From: Hyphomicrobium sp. 99
GTDB lineage: Bacteria > Pseudomonadota > Alphaproteobacteria > Rhizobiales > Hyphomicrobiaceae
Length of the DNA stretch: 64,000 nt
Direction: 5' to 3'
Assembly: GCF_000384335.2 (NCBI RefSeq)
Contig: NZ_KQ031382.1
Span: 2,863,545 to 2,927,544 of the forward strand
Position 1 is the first letter of the stretch. Each line of letters begins with the position of its first letter. Below, one piece after another: positions 36,714-45,707 of this stretch. Position numbers and translations under genes: made by a program. The notes under the pieces are model-generated. The model was not told the origin of the DNA. It did not search any database and saw only the letters and a list, made by a program, of their open reading frames with translations.

Positions 36714-36899
36714 ATGACATATTTACTGGAAGAACATCGGCGCGATGTTTTCCGCTCCACCGGACAGCATACCTATCTCGGCAACGGCGATGTGTTCGTC
36801 CCGCGCGCCCTGGCGATCCGGTTCACAACGCGCGATGAAGCCGAGACGAAGCGGAAGAAACTTCCCAACCCGGACGGCTGGAAAATCGTCGAAGACTGA
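36714..36899 (+). CDS. Small hypothetical protein, 61 aa
   Basis: The product starts MTYLLEEHRRDVFRSTGQHT, with ATG 36714 chosen because the longer frame to 36621 crosses the upstream terminator. It is soluble and acidic/basic-mixed, ending in DEAETKRKKLPNPDGWKIVE. No signal peptide or motif is recognised. It starts 56 bp after the terminator and converges on the ABC-transporter gene. A real gene is likely by residue balance but not certain. Confidence 0.55.
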   Translation: MTYLLEEHRRDVFRSTGQHTYLGNGDVFVPRALAIRFTTRDEAETKRKKLPNPDGWKIVED

Positions 36900-36916
36900 A
36901 GCTCTCTGTTCGCTTC

Positions 36917-38824
36917 TTACGCGGGCTCTCCGGCCTCTTCGAGCGCATGAGCCAGTTCCTCGCGCGCCTTCTCAGCCTGCCGCTGCCGCGCCCAGAGGCT
37001 CGCATAAAGACCGTTCTTCGCGATAAGTTCGCCGTGCGTCCCCTGCTCCACGACGCGCCCCGCTTCCAGCACCAGAATGCTGTCCGCATGGATGATCGTC
37101 GACAGCCGGTGCGCAATGACGACCGTCGTACGGTCCTTCGAAACCCGGTCTAGCGCGTCCTGAATTTCCTTTTCCGTATGGCTGTCGAGTGCGCTCGTCG
37201 CTTCATCGAGCAACAGGATCGGCGGCGACTTCAAGATCGTCCGCGCGATCGCAACGCGCTGCTTCTCACCACCCGAAAGCTTGAGCCCGCGCTCGCCCAC
37301 CATCGTGTTGTATCCGTCCGGAAGCGCCCGCACGAAATCGTCGATCTGCGCAAGCTTCGCCGCGTGATAAACTTCCGCGTCGGTCGCGTCCGCGCGGCCA
37401 TACTTGATGTTGTAGAAAATCGTATCGTTGAACAGCACGGTATCCTGCGGCACCACGCCAATAGCCGCGCGCAACGAAGACTGGCTCACGTCGCGAATGT
37501 TCTGCCCGTCGATCGTGATCCGGCCAGCCGTCACATCGTAGAAGCGGAGAAGCAGCCGCCCGACCGTCGACTTGCCCGCGCCCGACGGGCCGACGATGGC
37601 GATCATCTTGCCGGCCGGCACGTCGAACGAAACGTCCTTCAGAATTCGGCGCTCCGGATCGTAGGCGAAGCCCACATGGTCGAACCTGATGGCGCCGCCC
37701 GTAACCGTGAGTTCTTTGGCGTCTGGCCTGTCAGCAACTTCCGGATTCTGCTCGAGCACTTCCATCATGCGCTCGATGTCCGTCAGGCCCTGTTTGATCT
37801 CGCGATACACCATGCCCATGAAGTTGAGCGGCATGAAGAGCTGCAGCATCAGCAGATTGACCATCGCGAAATGGCCGACCGTATCTTTGCCCGATACGAT
37901 GTCTGTCGCCGACATCACGAGACAGATCGTCAGCGCGATGGTGAAGATGATCGCTTGGCCCGAGTTCAAAACCGCGAGCGACGTATACGTCTTGATGCTC
38001 GCCTTCTCGTAGGCAGCCATCGACTTGTCGTAGCGCGCCGCTTCTCGCCCTTCCGCGCCGAAGTATTTCACCGTCTCGTAATTGAGCAGACTGTCGATCG
38101 CCTTCGTATTGGCGTCCGTGTCGCTCTCGTTCATCGCCCGGCGGATCGAAAGCCGCCAGTTGGTCGCCTTCACCGTGAACCATAGATAGGCCGCGATCAT
38201 CGCCACGATGGTCACGATATAGCGCCAGTCGAATTCGTAAGCGCAGACCGCGATGATCATCAGAAATTCGACGATCGTCGGAATGAGCGTCATCAGCGCC
38301 ATGCGGCTGATGTTCTCGATGCCCGTCCGGCCCCGTTCGAGAACGCGAGTCAGACCACCGGTCTTCCGTTCGAGGTGGAAGCGCAGCGACAGCCGGTGCA
38401 TGTGCTCGAATGTCGACAGCGCCAGCTTTCTTACCGCATGCATCGCAACGCGCGCGAACATGCCCTCGCGCACCTGCACGAGCAGCGACATCACGATCCG
38501 CGCGATGCCGTAAAAGATCGTCGCCAGCACCGGCGCACCGATCAGCCAGGGCAGCGTCTGGTTGCTCGCCACGTGCCCGCCGGTCGCAGCGACAAGCGCA
38601 TCAGTCGCCCACTTCAGCGTGAAAGGCACGGTGACCGTCACGCCCTTGGCGATGACGACGATGACGAATGACCAGATGACCGTCCGCTTGAGGTCGGGGC
38701 GGTCCTGCGGCCACACATAGGGCCAAAGGGCCTTCAAGACCCGGCTGGACGCGGCGGAAGGCGTAATGCGCGCCAACAGTCCATCGCGGACTGCCGCGCA
38801 CCAATTGACAACGGCGCTTTGCAT
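36917..38824 (-). CDS. Atm1-type ABC exporter (half transporter)
   Basis: The 635-residue protein fuses six membrane helices (residues 45-340) to an ATPase domain. Walker A is GPSGAGKSTVGRLLLRF, the signature is LSGGEKQRVAIAR, Walker B is ILLLDEATSALD, and FNDTIFYNIKYGRADATD is typical of the Atm1/HMT1 branch. Atm1 relatives in alphaproteobacteria export glutathione-linked metal or sulfur species and protect from heavy metals. It stands alone on the minus strand. Substrate is inferred from family only. Confidence 0.92.
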   Translation of the reverse strand: MQSAVVNWCAAVRDGLLARITPSAASSRVLKALWPYVWPQDRPDLKRTVIWSFVIVVIAKGVTVTVPFTLKWATDALVAATGGHVASNQTLPWLIGAPVLATIFYGIARIVMSLLVQVREGMFARVAMHAVRKLALSTFEHMHRLSLRFHLERKTGGLTRVLERGRTGIENISRMALMTLIPTIVEFLMIIAVCAYEFDWRYIVTIVAMIAAYLWFTVKATNWRLSIRRAMNESDTDANTKAIDSLLNYETVKYFGAEGREAARYDKSMAAYEKASIKTYTSLAVLNSGQAIIFTIALTICLVMSATDIVSGKDTVGHFAMVNLLMLQLFMPLNFMGMVYREIKQGLTDIERMMEVLEQNPEVADRPDAKELTVTGGAIRFDHVGFAYDPERRILKDVSFDVPAGKMIAIVGPSGAGKSTVGRLLLRFYDVTAGRITIDGQNIRDVSQSSLRAAIGVVPQDTVLFNDTIFYNIKYGRADATDAEVYHAAKLAQIDDFVRALPDGYNTMVGERGLKLSGGEKQRVAIARTILKSPPILLLDEATSALDSHTEKEIQDALDRVSKDRTTVVIAHRLSTIIHADSILVLEAGRVVEQGTHGELIAKNGLYASLWARQRQAEKAREELAHALEEAGEPA

Positions 38825-38866
38825 TCGGCTTCAGATAGGGTCACACGCCTGGAAAGTCCATCGCCG

Positions 38867-40378
38867 TTACGGGCGCGGCAGGTAGAGCCGCTCGCACGGA
38901 TGGATGAGGTTCGGATCGCGGATAACGCTCCGGTTCGCAAGATAAATCCGCCGGAAGTACCAGCCCGTGCGGTAGTGGCGAAGGGCGATCAACCACAAGT
39001 TATCGCCATGCGCGACCGTATAGCGGCCGGGCAGCAAAATCTTTTCGCCGGCAGACCGGCAGCGGCCCTGCCGAGCCCGCCGCACCCAGCGCTTCACCAC
39101 AGGTCCCCGCGCCACGTGATTGCTGGCAACAGCCACGCGGTTGCTGGCCGGGCGATGGGCGTGCACGTGCTTCTGCCGTGGCTTGCGAGCAACGTCGTCC
39201 GCACCGCCCGAAGATTTCTTATCGGTGATCACCGCCGGCTGGTGATCTTTCGCTGACGGCTGCTGGGTCGCGCTCGGCGCAGCCGCAACGTCGGTCTTAT
39301 CTTTGTCGACATCCTCGACCATCGCCTGCTTTGCCGGAGCAGAAGCTGCCTTGGCTTCCGCATCTCTCTTCGCCGCCTCTTGCGCGAGGCGTTCTTTTTC
39401 CGCGGCTTCCTTCGCAGCAATCGCTTTTGCCTCGGCTTCGCGAGCGGCAGCCGCCTTAGCCGCTTCCTCATCCGCGACACGCTTTGCGTCTTCTGCCGCC
39501 TTGCGCTTAGCCGCTTCCGCGACTTTCGCTCCCTCGGCTTTCTTCAACGCTTGCCGCTCAGCTTCTGCTTGCCTCTCCTCCGCTGCTTTCTTGGCAGCGG
39601 CTTCAGCCTCTCGTAGCGCGGCGAGTTCTCGTTCCTTGGTCAAAGCAGCTTCTTTCGCTGCGGCTTCCTCCGCAGCTCTCTGCTCCGCCGCGTTCTTTTC
39701 CGCAGCGAGCCGAAGCTCGTCCTGACGCCGTTGCGCCTCGATACGCGCAGCTTCGACACGCTCTCGTTCCGCGGCGCGCACCTTCTCCTCTTCCGCGGCT
39801 TTCGCGGCGGCCTCGGACAATTCTTGGCTATGCTTGGCCTCGGCCTCCGCCGCAATTTTGGCCTGCGCCGCGTCGATCGCCTCCTTCGCGACCCGAGCCG
39901 CGGCTTCAGCGTCTTCCTGCTTCACCTGCTCGATTTTCTGGGCAATCGCGTCGCCGCCAGCAGCTGGCGTCGACAATCGCCGAATGATCGTCGTCTGAAA
40001 TTCGCGATTAGCTCGCGCGAGCCAGTCTTGCACGCGATCCGTCAGCCCAAGCTCCTTCGGCGGCCATAGGCTCTCATTGAGATCTTTGGCCGTCGCCGGC
40101 GGAGGCGCTCTATCGGGCGGCTTCGAGGAATCCTGAGCCAAAGCGTGAAACGGTTCGGCGGCCTCGAGCGTATCTTCATTATCCACGGCCACAACGCGAG
40201 GAAACGCGCGGTTGACGACAAAGGTCGTCCCAGCGCCACGGGCATCCTCATGATCGATGGCGGCATCGAGCGGCAGCGGCAAAAGCGCCAGAATGCCGAG
40301 CAGTGCGGAAGCGGCACCCACCCGAGCGCTGGAGATCGCGGTTTTCTTCGCGGAAACCGTGGCTTCGCCGTTTTTCAT
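38867..40378 (-). CDS. Coiled-coil protein with C-terminal LysM domain
   Basis: The 503-residue protein has an N-terminal hydrophobic anchor (residues 18-40: RVGAASALLGILALLPLPLD), an acidic linker, and a long Ala/Glu/Lys/Arg coiled coil from about 130 to 350 with many EAAAK-like units. A basic, His-rich linker follows (KHVHAHRPASNRVAVASNHV). The last 55 residues form a LysM-like peptidoglycan-binding module (YTVAHGDNLWLIALRHYRTG). It could span the periplasm between membrane and wall, like TolA-type bridge proteins. It is divergent from the LOG gene. Function is inferred from architecture only. Confidence 0.8.
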   Translation of the reverse strand: MKNGEATVSAKKTAISSARVGAASALLGILALLPLPLDAAIDHEDARGAGTTFVVNRAFPRVVAVDNEDTLEAAEPFHALAQDSSKPPDRAPPPATAKDLNESLWPPKELGLTDRVQDWLARANREFQTTIIRRLSTPAAGGDAIAQKIEQVKQEDAEAAARVAKEAIDAAQAKIAAEAEAKHSQELSEAAAKAAEEEKVRAAERERVEAARIEAQRRQDELRLAAEKNAAEQRAAEEAAAKEAALTKERELAALREAEAAAKKAAEERQAEAERQALKKAEGAKVAEAAKRKAAEDAKRVADEEAAKAAAAREAEAKAIAAKEAAEKERLAQEAAKRDAEAKAASAPAKQAMVEDVDKDKTDVAAAPSATQQPSAKDHQPAVITDKKSSGGADDVARKPRQKHVHAHRPASNRVAVASNHVARGPVVKRWVRRARQGRCRSAGEKILLPGRYTVAHGDNLWLIALRHYRTGWYFRRIYLANRSVIRDPNLIHPCERLYLPRP

Positions 40379-40574
40379 AACATCGCCTTTGAACCCGGTT
40401 ATGAACTAACCACACGCGTCGGGTTCTCGCCAGTCCCGCAGGCTCGACAGCGCAAAATTAGAAATTGAACGCCGTACGACCACCACAAAAGCGGCATGCA
40501 TCCCATGCATACTCTGGCGAGTGGGAAGCGAATTCCTAGATATTGAAGCTACGTAGTTTGAGAATGGTACGAGA

Positions 40575-41231
40575 ATGAATGAAATGACCAAATTGCCGGC
40601 CGGCGCACCGGCAAATGATAAGAAATCCACAACCCCCTCAAAAATCGAAGGCGTTTGCGTCTATTGCGGCTCCGGCAAGGGGCTGAACCCAGCCTATGCG
40701 ATTGCGGCCAGAAAACTCGGCAAAGCGCTCGCCGACAATGGTCTCCGCTTGATTTACGGCGGTGGCAGCCTCGGCCTGATGGGCGAAGTCGCTCACGCCG
40801 CGCTTGGAGCGGGCGGCAAGGTGACGGGCATCATCCCGGAATTCCTCGGCAGCCGCGAGCTGATGCTGAAAGACGTCGACGAGCTGATCATCGTCGAGAA
40901 CATGCACATGCGTAAGCAGCTGATGTTCGATCGCGCCGACGCGTTCGTTGCCCTCCCCGGCGGCATCGGCACGCTGGAGGAACTCGTCGAGCAATTGACG
41001 TGGTCTCAGCTCGGCCGCCACGAGAAGCCGATCGTCATCGCCAACATCAACGGCTTCTGGGACCAGTTCCTCACGCTTCTCGATCACATGAAGCGCGAGA
41101 CCTTCATCCGCGATGGCCTCGATGTGCATTTCATCGTGGTCGACAAGGCCGAAGACATTCTGCCGGCAATCCTCAAATCCGCGAAGCCGGAGGAACCCGC
41201 GGCCGAAGAAGACGTGCTGGAGAGGTTTTGA
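40575..41231 (+). CDS. LOG family protein (TIGR00730)
   Basis: The 218-residue protein has the Rossmann-like LOG fold: VCVYCGSGKGLNPAYA, LIYGGGSLGLMGEVAHAAL, and the catalytic PGGIGTLEELVEQLTWSQLG. LOG enzymes release cytokinin bases or other nucleobases from nucleoside monophosphates; many bacterial members are general phosphoribohydrolases. It starts at ATG 40575 with a weak site; ATG 40584 is possible. It converges on the acyltransferase gene at 41265. MiaA in the same window makes the isopentenylated tRNA from which cytokinins can arise, though no direct link is shown. Confidence 0.93.
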   Translation: MNEMTKLPAGAPANDKKSTTPSKIEGVCVYCGSGKGLNPAYAIAARKLGKALADNGLRLIYGGGSLGLMGEVAHAALGAGGKVTGIIPEFLGSRELMLKDVDELIIVENMHMRKQLMFDRADAFVALPGGIGTLEELVEQLTWSQLGRHEKPIVIANINGFWDQFLTLLDHMKRETFIRDGLDVHFIVVDKAEDILPAILKSAKPEEPAAEEDVLERF

Positions 41232-41264
41232 GATCGCCGCGGTAGAAGCCGCGGTAGAAGCTGA

Positions 41265-43277
41265 CTATGGCGACGCGGTCGTGACACCCTGGTTGGACCT
41301 GAAGAACTCGGCATACATATTGCTGAGTTCTCTCGCTCCCGCCGCGGTCAGATGGTTGTCATCGGAATACAGAGGTACACCGTCCTTTAGATAGCGACAT
41401 CTGCCTGCTTCGCACAGCCGCAAATGCGGATAGATCACGTCCACCCCGTCCGCTTGATCCAACCGCGCGAGTATGGGCAGCAGGCGCCGCTCGCGGTCGA
41501 GAAAGGTCTGTAGGGTCTGTTCTTCCGGCAAAGCCATGCCCCAAGCAAGATGACGCTCAGCGACGGAAATGACGTTGAACTCAAACTCGGGAACCGGTCC
41601 CATGATCACGACTTCTTTACCATGCTCCACGAGCGTTTTTACTGTCGCCTCCAGCGCCGGCGCGAACGCATCGGAGCCTCGTTGTCCACGTCGGTAGGTG
41701 GCTTTCCCGTTTTCAAAATACATCTTATCGGGGAAGAACGCCCAACGCCCGACAAGCAAGACGCGCTTGATTTTGCTGTTCAGCACTGCAGCGAGCGTGC
41801 GGTCATTTAGGCCCTGGCAAACGTTCTCAAAACGATTGCCCGAGAAAATGACGTCAATTAAGGGCGGGCATCCCGGATGAGCGGACACAACAACGCGCTT
41901 ACCTGCCTTCTCCACATAGGCCTGAAGGCCCGGGATAATCGCCAGAGCGTGACTGTCACCCCACAGCAGCGCGTCTCCGGTTTCCGCGCCTCTTCCGCTT
42001 CCGATTATATGCGTTTCGACAGGCCAGCCTTGCTCTGACGGAGGAAGTTCGAAAGAGGCGGGCTTGCGATTGCGTTCGATCACACCGCCCAATTCGACAA
42101 TCTCGGGGGGCCAAGTCTGCACCGAGTGGGGTGCCTGGATGAGCAGCCGCGTCCCACCCAGTAGGATCGTCAGAACGATCAATCCACCGGCATAAGCTTG
42201 CCAACGGCGCTCCGAGACTGGAAGTCCGCGGAACGGACGCTCGATGAAGCGCCACGAAAGTGTGCCCAAGGCCAAACTCACGACGCAAAATGCCAAGCCG
42301 ACTTCGGGTTTCAGTTCGCCAGCAAAGGTTTGCGGATACCGATACCGGGCCAGCGCAAGGAGCGGCCAATGCCAGAGATAGACCGAATAAGAGATCTTCC
42401 CCAGAGCAACTCCTGGCGAAGACGCCAACAATCGCGCAATTATCGTCTTCGGTAAATCGGTGTCGCGCTCGGAACCGATTCCCGAGTGGATAATGAGAAC
42501 GGCGCCCAAACATAGCGGCACAGCCGCAAGTCCCGGAAACGGTGTCGATGCGGTATAGCTGAAGTAGCACCAACAGATAATCGCCGCGCCAATGAACGCC
42601 TCCGCCTCTCGCACGATCCCATTTCGGACCTGTGGAAGCAGGCCGAATGCCAACATCGTACCGCAAAGCAATTCCCAGACGCGACCGGCACTCGAGAAGA
42701 ACGCTTGCGCAGGCGCGTGCGAAACCGCGCTCACGCTATAAGCCAACGACGCGACCACCGCGATCGCCATCACCGAGGTGACAAAACTGCGCCTGAAGCG
42801 AAAAAGCAGCATGATGACCAGCGGAAACACCGCATAGAACTGCTCCTCGATGCTGAGCGACCACGTGTGCAACAACGGCATTTCGGCCGCAACGCCGCCG
42901 AAGTAGTCTCCCGCCTTTTTCGCAAAGTAGAAGTTGGAAGTCCCGGTCGCGACGGACTGCAAACTTCTGCCGTAGGTAACTAAGTCATGAGGAAAAAAGA
43001 TAACCGTCGCGGCAATCGTCGTCGCCAGAAGACACACGACCAGGGCCGGCAGAATTCTCCTGATCCGACGAGCATAGAACTGCGCCAAAGAAAAAGTTCC
43101 GGCCTCGAGCTCGCCTCTGATAATTCCGGCAATCAGAAAGCCCGAGATCACGAAGAAAACGTCGACACCGCCGTAACCGCCTGTCACTCCGCCCAGACCA
43201 AAGTGGAAGGCCAAGACGCCTAGAATGGCGACGGCTCGCAGACCATCGATATCGGCGCGATACGCGTGCGTCGGCAT
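41265..43277 (-). CDS. OafA/YrhL-type acyltransferase (AT3-SGNH)
   Basis: The 670-residue protein has an N-terminal acyltransferase-3 membrane domain (DIDGLRAVAILGVLAFHFGL with the catalytic His, GGVDVFFVISGFLI, PLLHTWSLSIEEQFY) and a C-terminal SGNH domain (LLWGDSHALAIIPGLQAYVE near residue 450, and DDNHLTAAGARELSN at the end with the Asp-His pair). It probably adds acetyl groups to a surface glycan. The ATG at 43277 (MPTHAYRAD) has a GAGGGA site; earlier frames to 43397 are not supported. It is divergent from meaB. Confidence 0.93.
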   Translation of the reverse strand: MPTHAYRADIDGLRAVAILGVLAFHFGLGGVTGGYGGVDVFFVISGFLIAGIIRGELEAGTFSLAQFYARRIRRILPALVVCLLATTIAATVIFFPHDLVTYGRSLQSVATGTSNFYFAKKAGDYFGGVAAEMPLLHTWSLSIEEQFYAVFPLVIMLLFRFRRSFVTSVMAIAVVASLAYSVSAVSHAPAQAFFSSAGRVWELLCGTMLAFGLLPQVRNGIVREAEAFIGAAIICWCYFSYTASTPFPGLAAVPLCLGAVLIIHSGIGSERDTDLPKTIIARLLASSPGVALGKISYSVYLWHWPLLALARYRYPQTFAGELKPEVGLAFCVVSLALGTLSWRFIERPFRGLPVSERRWQAYAGGLIVLTILLGGTRLLIQAPHSVQTWPPEIVELGGVIERNRKPASFELPPSEQGWPVETHIIGSGRGAETGDALLWGDSHALAIIPGLQAYVEKAGKRVVVSAHPGCPPLIDVIFSGNRFENVCQGLNDRTLAAVLNSKIKRVLLVGRWAFFPDKMYFENGKATYRRGQRGSDAFAPALEATVKTLVEHGKEVVIMGPVPEFEFNVISVAERHLAWGMALPEEQTLQTFLDRERRLLPILARLDQADGVDVIYPHLRLCEAGRCRYLKDGVPLYSDDNHLTAAGARELSNMYAEFFRSNQGVTTASP

Positions 43278-43438
43278 GCGGCTTCCCTCATCTGCTTGGA
43301 TTTTGCTCAGCGACGACCCACCCCCGTCAATATTGAGCATTACACGGATGATCTGCAGAAACACCGGGGTCAGACCAGCCATCCACAGATGAACCAACCC
43401 ACTGTTGCACCTGAAGCACTTCCCTTCTAATCAGGCGC

Positions 43439-44416
43439 ATGACCAAAACGACCGCAGCCGCCCTTCCCCCAGTCGCCCGCATCCCAGCCGCTGAAATAGC
43501 GGGCTACGTTGAGCGCATGCGTGCCGGCGAGCGGCGGGCCATCTCGACCGTCATCACCGAGCTTGAGCGGCTGTCAGGCGCTGCACCCGGATTGTTGCAG
43601 GCGCTACAGCCCCACCTCGGCCATGCCCTCGTCGTTGGCTTCACGGGCCCGCCTGGCGCCGGAAAATCGACGCTCGTCAACGCCGTCATCACGCATCTGA
43701 GGCAGCACGGCCGCACCGTCGGCGTCATCGCCGTCGATCCCTCGAGCCCGATCTCCGGAGGCGCCATCCTTGGCGATCGCATTCGCATGACGGCAGCGCT
43801 CGACGACGACGGGGTCTTCGTGCGCTCCCTCGCCTCGCGCGGCTATCTCGGCGGCCTCTCTCCCGCCGCCGTCCGCATTATCGACGCGCTCGACGGCGCC
43901 GGTTTCGATATCGTGCTCCTCGAAACCGTCGGCACCGGCCAGAACGAAATCGACGTCGCCGAGGTCGCCGACATCCGGGTCGTCATTGCGGCACCCGGAC
44001 TGGGCGACGACATCCAGGCCATGAAATCCGGCCTTCTCGAAATCGCCGACATCATCGTCGTCAACAAGGCTGACCGCCCTGGCGCCGAGCAGACGATGCA
44101 GCAGCTCATCGGCGCACTGTCGATCCGCGCGATGGCGGCGGATAAAGTTCCGGTATTGAAGACGAGCGCGTTGAGCGGCGACGGCGTTCCCGAACTCGTT
44201 AGCGCGTTCGATGAAATCGGCAGCCGCGTTGCCATCGATGGCGCGATGAAGAGACGGCGCCGCCGCGCACGCTATTTGATTGCGCGCGCTGCCGCCGACA
44301 TCGTCGCCGCACGCATCAAATCCGGCGGCAAGGAAGGTCTCGAACCGCTCGCTGATGCAGTCCTTTCGGGCACGATGACGCCGGATCAGGCAGCTCGCCG
44401 ACTGCTGGAATCGTAA
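43439..44416 (+). CDS. meaB: Methylmalonyl-CoA mutase-associated GTPase
   Basis: The 325-residue G3E GTPase has the P-loop GFTGPPGAGKSTLVNAVI, a VDPSSPISGGAILGDRIRM segment, ETVGTGQNEIDVAEVADIRV and the NKAD guanine motif. MeaB protects and reloads adenosylcobalamin in methylmalonyl-CoA mutase. The mutase itself is not in the window. It starts 161 bp from the divergent acyltransferase start. Confidence 0.96.
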   Translation: MTKTTAAALPPVARIPAAEIAGYVERMRAGERRAISTVITELERLSGAAPGLLQALQPHLGHALVVGFTGPPGAGKSTLVNAVITHLRQHGRTVGVIAVDPSSPISGGAILGDRIRMTAALDDDGVFVRSLASRGYLGGLSPAAVRIIDALDGAGFDIVLLETVGTGQNEIDVAEVADIRVVIAAPGLGDDIQAMKSGLLEIADIIVVNKADRPGAEQTMQQLIGALSIRAMAADKVPVLKTSALSGDGVPELVSAFDEIGSRVAIDGAMKRRRRRARYLIARAAADIVAARIKSGGKEGLEPLADAVLSGTMTPDQAARRLLES

Positions 44417-44543
44417 CAGAGTCCTCGCGGCAACAATCCGCGCCCCATCTTTACTTTTTCCACAGCCTTGTTGCGCAGCACACGAAGCGATTTGCTAAGC
44501 GTACCCCCTCGCGTTTTCTGATTTCGGGCGGGGGTGAACAAGC

Positions 44544-44918
44544 ATGCGTAGAGGCGTAAGCGCCGCGTTGGCAACAGCGACGGTCATGGCATCGGCCGGT
44601 GTGGCAATTGCCGACAATCTCACGGGCGCCGAGCTTCACGCGTTGCTCGCCGGACGGACGATTTACATCTCGGCACCGTTTGGATCGCTTCCCATCCGCT
44701 ACAATCCCGGTGGCACGATGATCGCCAAATCGAGGGCGATGGCCATCTATTCCGGCGGCGTCGGCGAAGACCGCGGAACTTGGCGCATTTCCGGCAACCA
44801 GTTTTGCCAGCGCTGGAACATCTGGCAGTCGGGCCGCGAACAATGCTTCTCGGTCAGCCGCACGGGATCCACTCTCCGCTGGGCCAGCAACGACGGCATG
44901 ACCGGCACCGCGCACTAG
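44544..44918 (+). CDS. Secreted hypothetical protein, 124 aa
   Basis: The product has a signal peptide (ending AIAD near residue 24) and a small beta-rich mature domain with two cysteines: NLTGAELHALLAGRTIYIS, LPIRYNPGGTMIAK, GTWRISGNQFCQRWNIWQSG then CFSVSR. The repeated W, G and C positions resemble small periplasmic proteins common in Hyphomicrobiales. A GGGGTGA precedes the ATG. It is monocistronic and followed by the REP-rich interval. No function is known to me. Confidence 0.7.
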   Translation: MRRGVSAALATATVMASAGVAIADNLTGAELHALLAGRTIYISAPFGSLPIRYNPGGTMIAKSRAMAIYSGGVGEDRGTWRISGNQFCQRWNIWQSGREQCFSVSRTGSTLRWASNDGMTGTAH

Positions 44919-45120
44919 ATTCCAACGCTGCGCACCTGCTCCGCACACGTGCAATGGCTGACGCCAAACTTCAACGCCATCCCCAACTGTCATCCCGGCC
45001 GAAGTGTGCAGAAAGCTCGAGACACTTCCAACACTTGCTATCAGCCGGGACCCAGAACCAAACGAAGGCGGCGCCCGCACGAGCCCGTGCCAGCTGACAC
45101 CGACGCCCGCCCCTCCTCAC
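44919..45120. other. Start of a REP-rich interval
   Basis: No gene is supported. A degenerate REP-like core (GTCATCCCGGCCGAAG) appears at 44988-45003. The interval leads into the large direct repeats. Confidence 0.5.
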
Positions 45121-45303
45121 CGTCATCCCGGCGAAGGCCGGGATCCCTCCAGGCTGAATACTTGCGATGAACGGACGCTTGGACAGATCCCCGCCTACGC
45201 GGGGATGACGTTTCGGGGTGGGCATGACAGCGCATCTATGTCCTTCATCCCGGCGAAGGCCGGTATCCAGACAAAGAGCAGCGCATTCGCGCTTGCTGTC
45301 CGC
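45121..45303. repeat. 183-bp direct repeat, copy A, containing REP palindromes
   Basis: This segment matches 45408-45590 with only about five mismatches and no gap. It starts CGTCATCCCGGCGAAGGCCG, contains ATCCCCGCCTACGCGGGGAT as an internal palindrome, and includes a second REP core near 45246. REP-like palindromes with GTCATCCCGGC cores are frequent between genes in this group. Confidence 0.9.
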
Positions 45304-45407
45304 GCGGAGCGAACCGCACCTGCCGTTGTACCAAAGCCTGACTAGGTGCCGGCCTCCGCCGGCATGACGGTGCTGATGATGCGGAATTAGGACATTCCCC
45401 CAATTCC

Positions 45408-45590
45408 CGTCATCCCGGCGAAGGCCGGGATCTCTCCAGGCTGAATACTTGCGATGAACGGACGCTTGGACAGATCCCCGCCTACGCGGGGATGACGTTT
45501 CGGGGTGGGCATGACAGCGTATCTATGTCCGTCATCCCGGCGATGGCCGGGATCCAGACAAAGAGCAGCGCATTCGCGCTTGCTGTCCGC
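45408..45590. repeat. 183-bp direct repeat, copy B
   Basis: This is the second copy of the 45121-45303 unit; 104 bp separate the two. The near identity points to a recent duplication by recombination or slippage. No coding frame is shared with a recognisable protein. Confidence 0.9.
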
Positions 45591-45617
45591 CGCCATGACG
45601 GTGTTGCTAAATCACCG

Positions 45618-45702
45618 GCGTTGGCAGCCGGCTCCGCGCTAGCGGAGTCGCCAACGCAAACGTAGGAATCGGCCGGCTCAGCGAAGCGGAGCAGCCAACG
45701 CC
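45618..45702. repeat. Second REP-like family, two adjacent units
   Basis: GCGTTGGC (45618-45625) and GCCAACGC (45650-45657) bound a core with GCCGGCTCCGCG and CGGAG. A half-copy follows (45662-45702) with GGCCGGCTCAGCG and CAGCCAACGC. A similar unit is at 56926-56964. Both sites are directly downstream of genes, so they may also aid termination. Confidence 0.65.
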
Positions 45703-45707
45703 CAGCA

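Noticed and set aside
45121..45590. Possible CRISPR-like direct repeats
   Set aside because: Only two 183-bp copies with internal REP palindromes and no regular spacers or cas genes.
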